A DNA stretch of 51,846 nucleotides from Myxococcales bacterium (GTDB lineage: Bacteria; Myxococcota_A; Polyangia; Polyangiales; Polyangiaceae): the NCBI GenBank assembly GCA_025359105.1, contig JANYHK010000024.1, forward strand, positions 1 through 51,846, in the 5' to 3' direction. This document shows, piece by piece, positions 8,798 to 16,762 of this stretch. Each line of letters opens with the position of its first letter. The first letter of the stretch is position 1. Under the pieces are notes generated by a model. It saw nothing but the letters and a program-made list of their open reading frames with translations. It did no database searches and was not told the origin of the DNA. The translations under genes and the position numbers were made by a program.

Positions 8798-9469
8798 ATG
8801 CACGTCCCCCACGGGGTGATCCGGCCTCACCACGCCACTTTGGTTGCGTCGGCGAAGATTCCCACACGCCACGGCCAGTTCGATACCCACGTCTTTCACA
8901 GCAGCGACGAGAGCGGCGACGTCAAGGAGCACGTCGCCCTCGTTTTCGGTGACATCCGGGGGAAGTCGGACGTGCCCGTCCGCATCCACTCCGAGTGCAT
9001 CACGAGCGAGGTCTTCGGCTCGCTCAAGTGCGACTGCAAGGACCAGCTCGAGGCCGCGCTCGCCGAGGTCGCGAAGCGCGGCGCCGGCGCCGTGTTCTAC
9101 TTGCGGCAAGAGGGGCGCGGCATCGGCCTCGCCAACAAGATCCGCGCGTACGCCCTGCAGGCGCGCGGCGCCGACACCGTCGACGCGAACCGCCTCCTCG
9201 GCCTCCCCGACGACGCACGCCGCTACGACGTGGCGCGCGACATGATCGCGACCTTCGACGTGAAGAGCGTGCGGCTCATGACCAACAACCCGGAGAAGGT
9301 GAACGCGCTCGAGGCGCTCGGCGTGACCGTGACCGGTCGCCTGCCGGTCATCGTGCCAGCGAACCCGCACTCGATCGGATACCTGCAAGCCAAGCGCGCG
9401 CGCATGGCCCACGCGCTCCCCGATGGCCTGGCGATGGCGCTGCCGCTCGCGTCGGGCGACGCCGAATAG
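8798..9469 (+). CDS. ribA: GTP cyclohydrolase II
   Basis: First step of riboflavin synthesis: GTP to 2,5-diamino-6-ribosylamino-4-pyrimidinone phosphate, formate and pyrophosphate. It is a 223-residue stand-alone enzyme, not fused to RibB. Zinc ligands Cys67, Cys78 and Cys80 sit in SEC-ITSEVFGSLKCDC, followed by the signature YLRQEGRGIGLANKI and later MTNNPEKV. The ATG at 8798 is chosen because GGAGA lies 7 nt upstream; a TTG at 8780 is in frame but lacks that. No FMN-riboswitch core is seen upstream. The TVP38-like gene follows after 10 nt and is probably co-transcribed. Confidence 0.95.
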   Translation: MHVPHGVIRPHHATLVASAKIPTRHGQFDTHVFHSSDESGDVKEHVALVFGDIRGKSDVPVRIHSECITSEVFGSLKCDCKDQLEAALAEVAKRGAGAVFYLRQEGRGIGLANKIRAYALQARGADTVDANRLLGLPDDARRYDVARDMIATFDVKSVRLMTNNPEKVNALEALGVTVTGRLPVIVPANPHSIGYLQAKRARMAHALPDGLAMALPLASGDAE

Positions 9470-9479
9470 CCGGCTCCGC

Positions 9480-10154
9480 ATGCGAAACGCGAAGATCGCC
9501 GCCGTCCTTTCGGTCGTCGCGATCCTCGCGCTCGCCTGGCACTTCGGCCTCTTCGAGGAGTTCCGCGACCCGGCGCACGCCAAGGAGACGCTGGTGGCCC
9601 TCGGCCCTTGGGGATACGTGGCGTTCGTCGCCGCATACGCCGTGCTCCAGCCGTTCGGGATGCCCGGCACGGTGTTCGTGTTCGTGGCGCCGCTGATCTG
9701 GCCGTGGCCGACGGCGTTCGGACTGTCGATGGTCGGGACGATGGCCGCGAGCGTCGTCGGATTCTCGTTCGCGCGCTTCGTGGCGCGCGACTTCGTCGCG
9801 TCCAGGATTCCGGAGCGTTTCCGCAAGTACGACGACGCGCTCGAGCGTCGCGCGTTCCAGACCGTCGTCCTCCTGCGCTTCATTTTCTGGATGCCGCCGC
9901 TGCTCCATGCGTTCTTCGGCGTCTCGAAGGTGCGCTTCTCGACGCACTTCTGGGGCTCGGCGCTCGGATACGTTCCGGTGCTGCTGGCGGTCAGCTATTT
10001 CGGCGAGAAGATGCTCGACGCCATGAAGGGCGCGCCCGCCGAGGTGTGGATCGGCATCGCCGCGGTGATCGCCGTCGCAGGGGCGGCGGTGTGGCTCACG
10101 AAACGGGCGCGCCGAGCTGGTGCGTCCGCGCGAAGCCCGAATCCAGATCGGTGA
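9480..10154 (+). CDS. TVP38/TMEM64-family (DedA-superfamily) membrane protein
   Basis: A 224-residue inner-membrane protein. The N-terminal helix (KIAAVLSVVAILALAWHF) is followed by the VTT/SNARE-associated domain: GPWGYVAFVAAYAV, PFGMPGTVFVFVAPLIWP, GTMAASVVGFSFARFVARDF, and a second re-entrant part FQTVVLLRFIFWMPPLLHAFFG. DedA/TVP38 proteins are implicated in lipid scrambling and proton-dependent membrane homeostasis. The exact role here is unknown. It lies 10 nt after ribA. Its last 59 nt overlap, head-on, the 3' end of the Hsp70-like gene. Confidence 0.88.
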   Translation: MRNAKIAAVLSVVAILALAWHFGLFEEFRDPAHAKETLVALGPWGYVAFVAAYAVLQPFGMPGTVFVFVAPLIWPWPTAFGLSMVGTMAASVVGFSFARFVARDFVASRIPERFRKYDDALERRAFQTVVLLRFIFWMPPLLHAFFGVSKVRFSTHFWGSALGYVPVLLAVSYFGEKMLDAMKGAPAEVWIGIAAVIAVAGAAVWLTKRARRAGASARSPNPDR

Positions 10155-11670
10155 TGGTCACCTCGACCATGCCGTGCGCGTCGACGGCGTAGCGCTCCTC
10201 GACGATCGGACCGTCGCGCTCCAGCCTCCGCACCGGGACACTAGCGAGATCGAGGCCGAGCGCGCGGAGTCCGGCGTCGAACGGAAAGAGGACGTCGGTG
10301 AGCGGCGCGAGATCGCCGCGCGGGTTGCCCTCGTCGTCGAACGCGGCGCACTCGAAGAAGCGGAAATGGCCGACGTCGTGCGCGGCACGGTAGCGGCGGC
10401 GCACCGTCACCGGCGGATCGCCGGGACGCGGCAACGCCATGTCGCGCGTGAAGATCGCGTCGTAGCTCGCCTTCTCGCCCCCCTGCGCTTCCCGGAAGAC
10501 GCCGAAGTTGCGGGAGAAGCGATCGTCGAGCTCGAAGCCGGCGTCCGCGTCGCTCGCGATGGCGAGGCCGATGCACACCGACGCGTGCGGGTACGGCGAA
10601 CGGTGCACGCGCCGCCCGAAGCGCGCCCGCAGGACGCGGCCAACGACGGGCAACGCGCTGGCGCCCCCGACGACGTAGAGGCCAGCGACGTCGGACGCGA
10701 GCGGATCGTCGGACGCGCCGCCCTCGTCTTCGTTTTCCCGCTCGATCACCGCGCGCATCACCTCCATGGTGCTCTCGACGAGCGGGGCGCAGGCGTCGTA
10801 GTAATCGCTGACGGAGAGCGTGAGCTCCCGCGCGGGGGCGTCGCCCTCCAGACACGACTCCAGATCGAGGGTGATCTTGCGCGAGCTCGCGTTGAGGGCT
10901 TCCTTCGCGTCGCGGCAGTGATCGAGCAGGCGCGACAGGCGGTGCGGCGACAGGGCGCCGAGATCGAGCTTGCCGTCGCGCGCGGCGAGGTCGGCGAGGG
11001 CGCGATCGAAGTCGTCGCCGCCAAGCGCCGCGAGGCCCCCGGTCACGACCACGTCGTGGTGGGTTCCGCTCATCTTGACGAGCGACGCATCGAACGTGCC
11101 GCCGCCGAGGTCGTAGACGATGACGTGCTCGCGCTTGCTCGTCAGCGTGCGTGCATGGCGGTGCGCATACTCGAAGCCGGCGGCCGACGGCTCGTTCAGG
11201 ATGGCCCGGACGGTGAAGCCCGCGCGGCGGAAGGCCTCGAGCGTCACGAAGCGCTGCGTGCAGAAGGCGTTCGCCGGGGTCGCGACGACGGCCTCGAGCT
11301 CGGTCTTGGTGCGCAGGTTTCTGGGCAGGTTCGAGCGGGTACGAAGCGCTTCGCCGAACGCCGCGATGAAGCGGAGGACGAGAGAAGCGACCGGAAGGCG
11401 GGCGGATCCTACCTTGACCATGCCGCCCGACGTCACGTCCGAGCCGCCGAGGAGGCGCTTGAACGAGCGTACCTGGGAGAACGAAGCGTCGTCCGCGACG
11501 GCGAGCGCGTCGAATCCGAACCGCAGCTCGCCGCCCCGCTCGGCGACGACCGACGGGAACCACTCGACGGCGTCGCCGTGGACGCCCTCGAAGCTCACGA
11601 CCGGGTAGTTGCCGCGGTCGGCGTAGGCCACCACGGTGCGCGTCGTTCCGAAGTCGATTCCGAGCCCCAC
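10096..11670 (-). CDS. Short Hsp70-family protein
   Basis: A 524-residue DnaK-like ATPase, shorter than DnaK (about 640). The actin-fold nucleotide domain is intact: phosphate-1 GIDFGTTRTVVAY at the N-terminus, VVATPANAF, NEPSAAGFEYA, phosphate-2 VYDLGGGTFDASLV, and adenosine motif VVGGASALPVV. The segment after about residue 380 does not look like a normal substrate-binding beta-sandwich with helical lid, and no EEVD-like tail is present. No DnaJ or GrpE gene is near. The GTG at 11670 is chosen because GIDFGTT starts three residues later. It is divergent from the double ATP-grasp gene, with 115 bp between starts. Confidence 0.88.
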   Translation of the reverse strand: MGLGIDFGTTRTVVAYADRGNYPVVSFEGVHGDAVEWFPSVVAERGGELRFGFDALAVADDASFSQVRSFKRLLGGSDVTSGGMVKVGSARLPVASLVLRFIAAFGEALRTRSNLPRNLRTKTELEAVVATPANAFCTQRFVTLEAFRRAGFTVRAILNEPSAAGFEYAHRHARTLTSKREHVIVYDLGGGTFDASLVKMSGTHHDVVVTGGLAALGGDDFDRALADLAARDGKLDLGALSPHRLSRLLDHCRDAKEALNASSRKITLDLESCLEGDAPARELTLSVSDYYDACAPLVESTMEVMRAVIERENEDEGGASDDPLASDVAGLYVVGGASALPVVGRVLRARFGRRVHRSPYPHASVCIGLAIASDADAGFELDDRFSRNFGVFREAQGGEKASYDAIFTRDMALPRPGDPPVTVRRRYRAAHDVGHFRFFECAAFDDEGNPRGDLAPLTDVLFPFDAGLRALGLDLASVPVRRLERDGPIVEERYAVDAHGMVEVTITDLDSGFARTHQLGAPVS

Positions 11671-11677
11671 GGGCTTG

Positions 11678-11706
11678 GCTATACGCGAGCGGGCGCCCGC
11701 GGCCAA
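11678..11706 (-). promoter_or_regulatory. Candidate promoter of the Hsp70-like gene
   Basis: On the minus strand: TTGGCC (11701-11706), 17-nt spacer, TATAGC (11678-11683), then 7 nt to the GTG start. Spacing is canonical; the mRNA would be leaderless or nearly so. Confidence 0.45.
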
Positions 11707-11785
11707 GCGCCAGACGCGGGACGAAGTGTTGCGACGCGTCGCTTGCGCCTTCCCCTCACCGCGCACTCGTACTAGCCAACGATCA

Positions 11786-13897
11786 ATGCGCATCGCCCTG
11801 ACGCACAACCTTCGGATCAACGACTCGGAAGAGGAGGCGGAGTTCGACTCCCCCGAGACGATCGCCACGATCGCCCGTGCGCTCGAGAAGGCCGGCCACC
11901 ACGTCGAGACGATCGACGTCACCGGCCCCGCGTCGCGCCTCGTCGCGCGCCTCGAGGCGTTCCTTCCGGACATCGTGTTCAACACCGCCGAGGGGCGGCG
12001 CGGCAGGATGCGGCGGGGCTTCTACCCTGCCCTTTTCGAGGAGCTCGGCCTCCCCTACACCGGCAGCGACCCGTACACGCTCTGCGTCACGCTCGACAAG
12101 GCGATGACCAAGAAGATCCTGGCCGGCTTCGGCGTCGCGAGCCCGCGCGGCCGCTTCCTCACCAAGGCGAGCCTGAAGAGCGGAGGCCTCGACGAGCTTC
12201 ATTTCCCCGTGATCGTGAAGCCGAACTTCGAAGGTTCGAGCAAGGGCATCTCACAGGCGAGCGTCGCGTCCGACGCGCACGAGCTCACGCGCGTCCTCGA
12301 GGACGTGCTCGGTCGCTATCCCGACGGCGTCCTCGTCGAGCGGTTCGTGCCTGGCGTCGACGTGCGCGTCGTGAAGGTGGACGGCGTGCCGGCGATGCCG
12401 CCGGTGGAGATCGCGGTCGACGCGTCGTACGAGCGGCGCTGGGGCATCCTCGATTTCACGCTCAGCCACGAAAAGGAGCACCTGATGAAGCCGCGGGTCC
12501 CCGCGGAGCTGTCGGCGCGCGTGCTCGAAAGGTTGCGTGAGGTCTCCGATCGCGCGTTCACCGCCCTCGGCTTCCACGACGTCGCGGCCCTCGACTTCCG
12601 CGTCGGCCCCGACGGCGAGGTGAGCTTCCTTTCGGCGACGGCGCTCCCCAGCTTCGAGCCGAACACCGCCCTCTTCGCGAGCGCCGCCACGCTCGGCATG
12701 GACTACGACCAGACCGTCCTCGCTGTGCTCCGCGCCGCCGCCCTTCGCCTCGGCCTGCAGGCCGCGCTCGAGACCAAATCCCGCCCCCGCTCGAGGAAGA
12801 CGCAGCTCACCGTCGGCTTCGCGTTCAACATGAAGCGCATCGAGTCGCACGACGGTGACGATCGCGAGGCCGAGTACGACTCGCCGAAGACGATCGACGC
12901 CATTTCCAAGGCGATCGAGAGCTTTGGCCACGTCGTCGTACCGCTCGAGGCGAACCAGGACTTTCCGCGCGTGCTCATGAGCAGCAACGTGGACGTCGTC
13001 TTCAACATCGCCGAGGGCATCAGCGGCCGGAACCGCGAGGCGCAGGTCCCCAACCTGTGCGAGCTCCTCGGCGTGCCCTACACCGGCAGCGACTCGGCGA
13101 CGCTCAGCATCTGCCTCGACAAGGCGCTCACGAAGAAGATCCTCCACGACGTGGATACCCCCGAGTTCCAGGTGCTCGTGACGGGACGCGAGAAGCTCCG
13201 CCCGTTCAAGTACCCGGTCATGGTGAAGCCGAACCAGGAGGGAACGAGCAAGGGCATCTCGCAGAAGAGCGTGTGCGACGACGAAGCGCAGGTGCGCGAG
13301 GTCGCGCGCGAGCTCATCGAGCGCTACGGCCAGCCGGCGCTCGTCGAGGAGTACATCTTCGGCCGCGAGTTCACCGTCGGCCTCCTCGGCGAGAAGCGGC
13401 CACGCGTGCTGCCGCCGATGGAGGTCGTGTTCCTGAACCCGAACCCGCGCCCCGTCTACGACTACGAGTGCAAGCAGGACTGGGAGAAGCACGTCAGGTA
13501 CGAGGTCCCGGCGAACCTGACGAAGGACGAGCTCCGCGCGATGGAGAAGGTGTGCCGGACGACGTTCATGGCCCTGGGCTGCCGTGACGTCGCCCGGATC
13601 GATCTCCGCCTCACGCCCGAGGGGCGCGTCTACGTCATCGAGGTGAACCCGCTGCCGGGCCTCACGCCCGACTACAGCGATCTTTGCCTCATCGCCAACG
13701 GCGCCAAGATCGCCTACCGGACGCTCATCGGCGACGTGCTGAGCGGCTCGATCAAGCGCTGGCGCGAGCGCCAGGGCACGCGTGAGACCGAAGCGAACGG
13801 ACACGCCCCGCCGGCCGCGTCGAGCACGACGAGCGTAGCCGCCACGCCGACGCCCCCCGAGGCCGCGGGCAGCGGCGGCGTGCTTCTCCCCAACTGA
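11786..13897 (+). CDS. Tandem D-Ala-D-Ala-ligase-like ATP-grasp protein, first half probably inactive
   Basis: A 703-residue protein made of two Ddl-like units in a row (about 1-340 and 350-665). Each has a Rossmann-like N-domain with DVVFNIAEG-type and LPYTGSD/VPYTGSD motifs, then an ATP-grasp domain with KPNFEGSSKGIS or KPNQEGTSKGIS. The second unit keeps the metal-binding end EVNPLPG (Glu619, Asn621). The first has SATALPS there (Ser283, Thr285), so it probably cannot hold the two Mg ions. A Pro/Ala/Thr tail follows residue 665. The substrate could be D-Ala-D-Ala or another amino-acid-like dipeptide; normal Ddl is about 310-350 residues. The start is chosen at MRIALTHN, as the open frame upstream has no family match. 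Confidence 0.88.
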   Translation: MRIALTHNLRINDSEEEAEFDSPETIATIARALEKAGHHVETIDVTGPASRLVARLEAFLPDIVFNTAEGRRGRMRRGFYPALFEELGLPYTGSDPYTLCVTLDKAMTKKILAGFGVASPRGRFLTKASLKSGGLDELHFPVIVKPNFEGSSKGISQASVASDAHELTRVLEDVLGRYPDGVLVERFVPGVDVRVVKVDGVPAMPPVEIAVDASYERRWGILDFTLSHEKEHLMKPRVPAELSARVLERLREVSDRAFTALGFHDVAALDFRVGPDGEVSFLSATALPSFEPNTALFASAATLGMDYDQTVLAVLRAAALRLGLQAALETKSRPRSRKTQLTVGFAFNMKRIESHDGDDREAEYDSPKTIDAISKAIESFGHVVVPLEANQDFPRVLMSSNVDVVFNIAEGISGRNREAQVPNLCELLGVPYTGSDSATLSICLDKALTKKILHDVDTPEFQVLVTGREKLRPFKYPVMVKPNQEGTSKGISQKSVCDDEAQVREVARELIERYGQPALVEEYIFGREFTVGLLGEKRPRVLPPMEVVFLNPNPRPVYDYECKQDWEKHVRYEVPANLTKDELRAMEKVCRTTFMALGCRDVARIDLRLTPEGRVYVIEVNPLPGLTPDYSDLCLIANGAKIAYRTLIGDVLSGSIKRWRERQGTRETEANGHAPPAASSTTSVAATPTPPEAAGSGGVLLPN

Positions 13898-13918
13898 GGA
13901 CCGACTCTTCCGGTCCTC
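13896..13918. terminator. Hairpin 1 between convergent genes
   Basis: GAGGACCG (13896-13903) pairs with CGGTCCTC (13911-13918) around a 7-nt loop, overlapping the TGA of the double ATP-grasp gene. There is no T-run on either side. First of two tandem hairpins. Confidence 0.6.
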
Positions 13919-13924
13919 GAAGGG

Positions 13925-13945
13925 AGAAGCGCCTCCTCCGCTTCT
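13925..13945. terminator. Hairpin 2 between convergent genes
   Basis: AGAAGCG (13925-13931) pairs with CGCTTCT (13939-13945) around CCTCCTC, just before the 3' end of the outer-membrane barrel gene (stop at 13950). Likely works with the preceding hairpin as a bidirectional terminator. Confidence 0.5.
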
Positions 13946-13949
13946 GTTC

Positions 13950-14522
13950 TCAGAGGAACGAGTAGCCGACGTTCGCCATGAGCGACATCGTGTCGCCGAG
14001 GTGGCCGACGTCCAGGACGAGCAGGCTCGCCCGCAGATCGATCTTCCCGATCTGGTAGCCGCCGCCGAGCGAGGTGCCGAGCTTCGTCGTCGAGTCGCTC
14101 GCGCTCGCGCCGAGGACGGTGGCGCGGCTGAAGATCAAGACGGGCCCCAGCTCCAGCGCCGCGTAGGGTCCGTTCACCTCGCGCCCCAGGAAGTGGTAGC
14201 GCGCCGCGCCGAAGATCGGCGCCTCGGAGATCCCGAACGAGCCGCTGCCAGCGTCCTTCGAGAGGTTGTAGATGAAGCCCGCGCGCCCCCCCACGCTGAC
14301 CGTGTCGATGACGCGGTAGTCCACGCGCACGAGGGCGCCGAGGCCGAGGCCAGCGACGTCGGCGAGGTTGCCGACGGGGAGCGTCACCGCGAGATCGCCT
14401 CCGACCGACAGGTTCTTCGCGGCATCGCCTGGCGCGGCCGGCTCGGCAGCCGACGCGGGGAGCGCGGCGAAGAGGACGGCGGACGCAACGACGACGGACG
14501 CGAAGACGGGCAAACGGTTCAT
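13950..14522 (-). CDS. Outer-membrane beta-barrel protein of unknown function
   Basis: A 190-residue secreted protein. Residues 1-25 are a signal peptide ending ASAAE. The mature part alternates hydrophobic and polar residues with many Gly/Tyr (VGGDLAVTLPVGNL, VRVDYRVIDTVSVGGRAGFIYNL, YAALELGPVLIF) and ends in an aromatic residue (NVGYSFL), as expected for an 8-strand barrel. No family assignment from motifs. The start is well set by GGAGA 6-7 nt before the ATG at 14522, although the frame is open further upstream. It converges on the ATP-grasp gene and diverges from the Cys-rich lipoprotein gene. Confidence 0.8.
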   Translation of the reverse strand: MNRLPVFASVVVASAVLFAALPASAAEPAAPGDAAKNLSVGGDLAVTLPVGNLADVAGLGLGALVRVDYRVIDTVSVGGRAGFIYNLSKDAGSGSFGISEAPIFGAARYHFLGREVNGPYAALELGPVLIFSRATVLGASASDSTTKLGTSLGGGYQIGKIDLRASLLVLDVGHLGDTMSLMANVGYSFL

Positions 14523-14790
14523 GGGGATTCTCCGGGAAAGGATCGATCGACCTGACCGACACTCCCTCCCTTTCACCCTTCGTGCCCCGCGCCCGGCCAC
14601 GCGAGGACGCCTGCTTGCGGGAGACCGACGCGTCACCCACGACGCCTCCGGCTCCCCGCCGGAGCGGAGGCGCGTCACCGACGACGCGGAAGACGACGGC
14701 ATTTATCGACGAATTGCCGAAACGGGCGGCGGCACGTCGATTGAAGAGGAGGAGCCAGGCGAGTCGGGATCGCCCCTTGGAGGTCACCCC

Positions 14791-15282
14791 ATGAACGTCG
14801 GTACTTCGTCGCTTGCATCCTTTGCGCGCCCCCTATGGACGGCCCTCGCCTGCCTCGCGCTCGGCGCAGCGGCCTTCGGGGTCGGCTGCTCGAGCACCGC
14901 CGCCGAGGACGGCTGCGTCAGCGGCAAGTCGTGCATCTGTAGTGGCGCCTCGTGCACCAAGACGTGTGGCGGCAACGGCGCCGGATGCAGCTTCGAGTGC
15001 AGCGCCGGCACCTCGTGCAGCTTCTCGTGCCCGGGCGGCGGCTGCGACGTGCAGTGTAACGGCAACGCGAGCTGCGCGGTCGACTGCCCCAAGGGCGGCT
15101 GCCGTACGCAGTGCGGCGGCGGCGACTGCAAGGTCACGGCATGCACCGACAACTGCACCACCCAGTGCGGGAGCGCGAAGACGTGCACATCGAGCTGCGC
15201 CGACCCGGCGAAGGGCTGCGTCAGCAACGGAGCCACGGGCGGCGGGCCCGTCGACGCCGGCGGCATCGACACCGACTTCTGA
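14791..15282 (+). CDS. Cysteine-rich lipoprotein with nine C-x3/4-C repeats
   Basis: A 163-residue lipoprotein: signal peptide with lipobox-like FGVGC (Cys33), then a mature domain with 22 further cysteines. From about residue 55 they form a regular series of pairs, C-x3-C separated by 4-6 Gly/Asn/Ser-rich residues: CTKTC, CSFEC, CSFSC, CDVQC, CAVDC, CRTQC, then CKVTAC, CTTQC and CTSSC. The tail is Gly/Asp-rich. It could be a disulfide-stapled solenoid on the cell surface or a metal-binding protein; I do not recognise a named family. The start is supported by TTGGAGGT 8 nt upstream. The FHA sigma-54 activator gene follows after 42 nt. Confidence 0.85.
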   Translation: MNVGTSSLASFARPLWTALACLALGAAAFGVGCSSTAAEDGCVSGKSCICSGASCTKTCGGNGAGCSFECSAGTSCSFSCPGGGCDVQCNGNASCAVDCPKGGCRTQCGGGDCKVTACTDNCTTQCGSAKTCTSSCADPAKGCVSNGATGGGPVDAGGIDTDF

Positions 15283-15310
15283 AGGACGCGGCGCGTTCGG
15301 ATCGGCGGTG

Positions 15311-15316
15311 TATGCT
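15311..15316 (+). promoter_or_regulatory. Candidate -10 element TATGCT
   Basis: TATGCT ends 8 nt before the ATG at 15325, which lacks a Shine-Dalgarno sequence. There is no clear -35. Inferred leaderless start. Confidence 0.35.
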
Positions 15317-15324
15317 TGTGGCGC

Positions 15325-16692
15325 ATGGTCGACTTCACGGACGAGACGCGGCGCGTCGCGCCAGAGCGTCACGCTGCGACCTTCCTCTCCGTCGAGCTCT
15401 CCGTCGTGGACGGGCCCTCGCGCGGCCAGCGCGCGAAGGTCGAGGGCGCGACCGCGCGCGTCGGCAGCCTCGAAGGGAGCACGCTCCGCCTCGACGATCC
15501 CACCGTCTCGCGGGTCCACTGCGAGATCGTCGTCCGCGCCGACAGCATCACGCTCCGCGACATGGGAAGCACGAACGGGACGTTCGTGGGGGACGTCCGC
15601 GTCGTCGAGGCGATCATCCCTGCCGGAACGATCGTGAAGGTCGGCGGCTCCGCGTTCCGCGTCGATCGGGGTGACACCCCGACGTTCGTGCCGCTGTCCT
15701 CGCGGACCGAGCTCGGTGAGCTCGTCGGCGGCAGCGTCGAGATGCGCGGCGTCTACGCCATCCTCGAACGTGCCGCGCCGACCGACGCGACGCTCCTCCT
15801 CCAGGGCGAGACCGGGACGGGGAAAGACGTGGCCGCCCGCGCCGTGCACGCGCTCTCCAAGCGGGCCGACAAGCCCTTCATTCCCGTCGACTGCGGCGCG
15901 ATCCCCGAGAACCTCATCGAGAGCGAGCTCTTCGGCCACCTCCGCGGCGCGTTCACCGGCGCCGTTTCGAACCGCCTCGGGGCTTTCGAGGAAGCGCAGG
16001 GCGGCACGCTCTTCCTCGACGAAATCGGTGAGCTGCCGCTTGCGATGCAGCCGAAGCTCCTGCGCGCGCTCGAGTCGCGCACCATCCGCCGCGTCGGCTC
16101 GAGCCAGGTCGCGCCCGTCGACGTGCGGATCATCGCCGCCACCAACCGCCAGCTCGCGCGCTGCGTGAACGACGGCATGTTTCGCGAGGATCTGTACTAC
16201 CGCCTCGCCGTCGTCGAGGTCGAGCTCCCGCCGCTGCGGGCGAGGCGCGACGACATCCCTCTGCTCGCGCAGCGCTTCTACCAGCGCCTCGCCGGCAAGG
16301 ACGCCGTGCTGGCGAGCGACTTCGTGCAGCCCCTCGTCGATCGCGCCTGGCCTGGCAACGTCCGCGAGCTGCGCAACTTCATCGAGCGCGCGGTGACGCT
16401 CGGCCACGCGCGCGAAGGGAGCGGGGAGGTCGTCCCGCCGTCGTCTGCCACCGTCCTGCCCGCCGGCGTGGAGTCGATCGTGCCGCTCCACCTCCCGCTG
16501 AAGGAGGCGCGCGACGCCTGGATGGAGACGTTCGAGAGCGTCTACGTGCGCTCCATGCTCGCCAAGACCGGCGGAAACCTGACCCGCGCCGCCGAGCTGG
16601 CTGGCGTCAGCCGCCGCTTCCTGCAGCGCACCATCGCGCGCCTCGGCCTCCGCGAGGACGACGACGACGACGAGCAGGGCGGGGGCACCTGA
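15325..16692 (+). CDS. FHA-domain sigma-54-dependent transcriptional activator
   Basis: A 455-residue enhancer-binding protein. The N-terminal FHA domain (about 20-110) has ARVGS, SRVHCEI and GSTNGTFVG, so it should bind a phosphothreonine. The central AAA+ domain (about 125-360) has Walker A GETGTGKD, the sigma-54 contact loop GAFTGA, Walker [10 protein letters not shown] and the arginine finger region FREDLYYRL. The C-terminal Fis-type helix-turn-helix reads [20 protein letters not shown], before an acidic tail. FHA-EBPs are typical of myxobacteria and are probably switched by Ser/Thr kinases. Targets are unknown; the flanking surface-protein genes are candidates. TTG at 15316 is a less likely start. 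Confidence 0.95.
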   Translation: MVDFTDETRRVAPERHAATFLSVELSVVDGPSRGQRAKVEGATARVGSLEGSTLRLDDPTVSRVHCEIVVRADSITLRDMGSTNGTFVGDVRVVEAIIPAGTIVKVGGSAFRVDRGDTPTFVPLSSRTELGELVGGSVEMRGVYAILERAAPTDATLLLQGETGTGKDVAARAVHALSKRADKPFIPVDCGAIPENLIESELFGHLRGAFTGAVSNRLGAFEEAQGGTLFLDEIGELPLAMQPKLLRALESRTIRRVGSSQVAPVDVRIIAATNRQLARCVNDGMFREDLYYRLAVVEVELPPLRARRDDIPLLAQRFYQRLAGKDAVLASDFVQPLVDRAWPGNVRELRNFIERAVTLGHAREGSGEVVPPSSATVLPAGVESIVPLHLPLKEARDAWMETFESVYVRSMLAKTGGNLTRAAELAGVSRRFLQRTIARLGLREDDDDDEQGGGT

Positions 16693-16762
16693 ATCGGGGG
16701 GTCACGGTCCTGCAATTGAGACGCGGTGCGCGGCCCGAATCGAGTACCCTCCGTGGCCAAAC

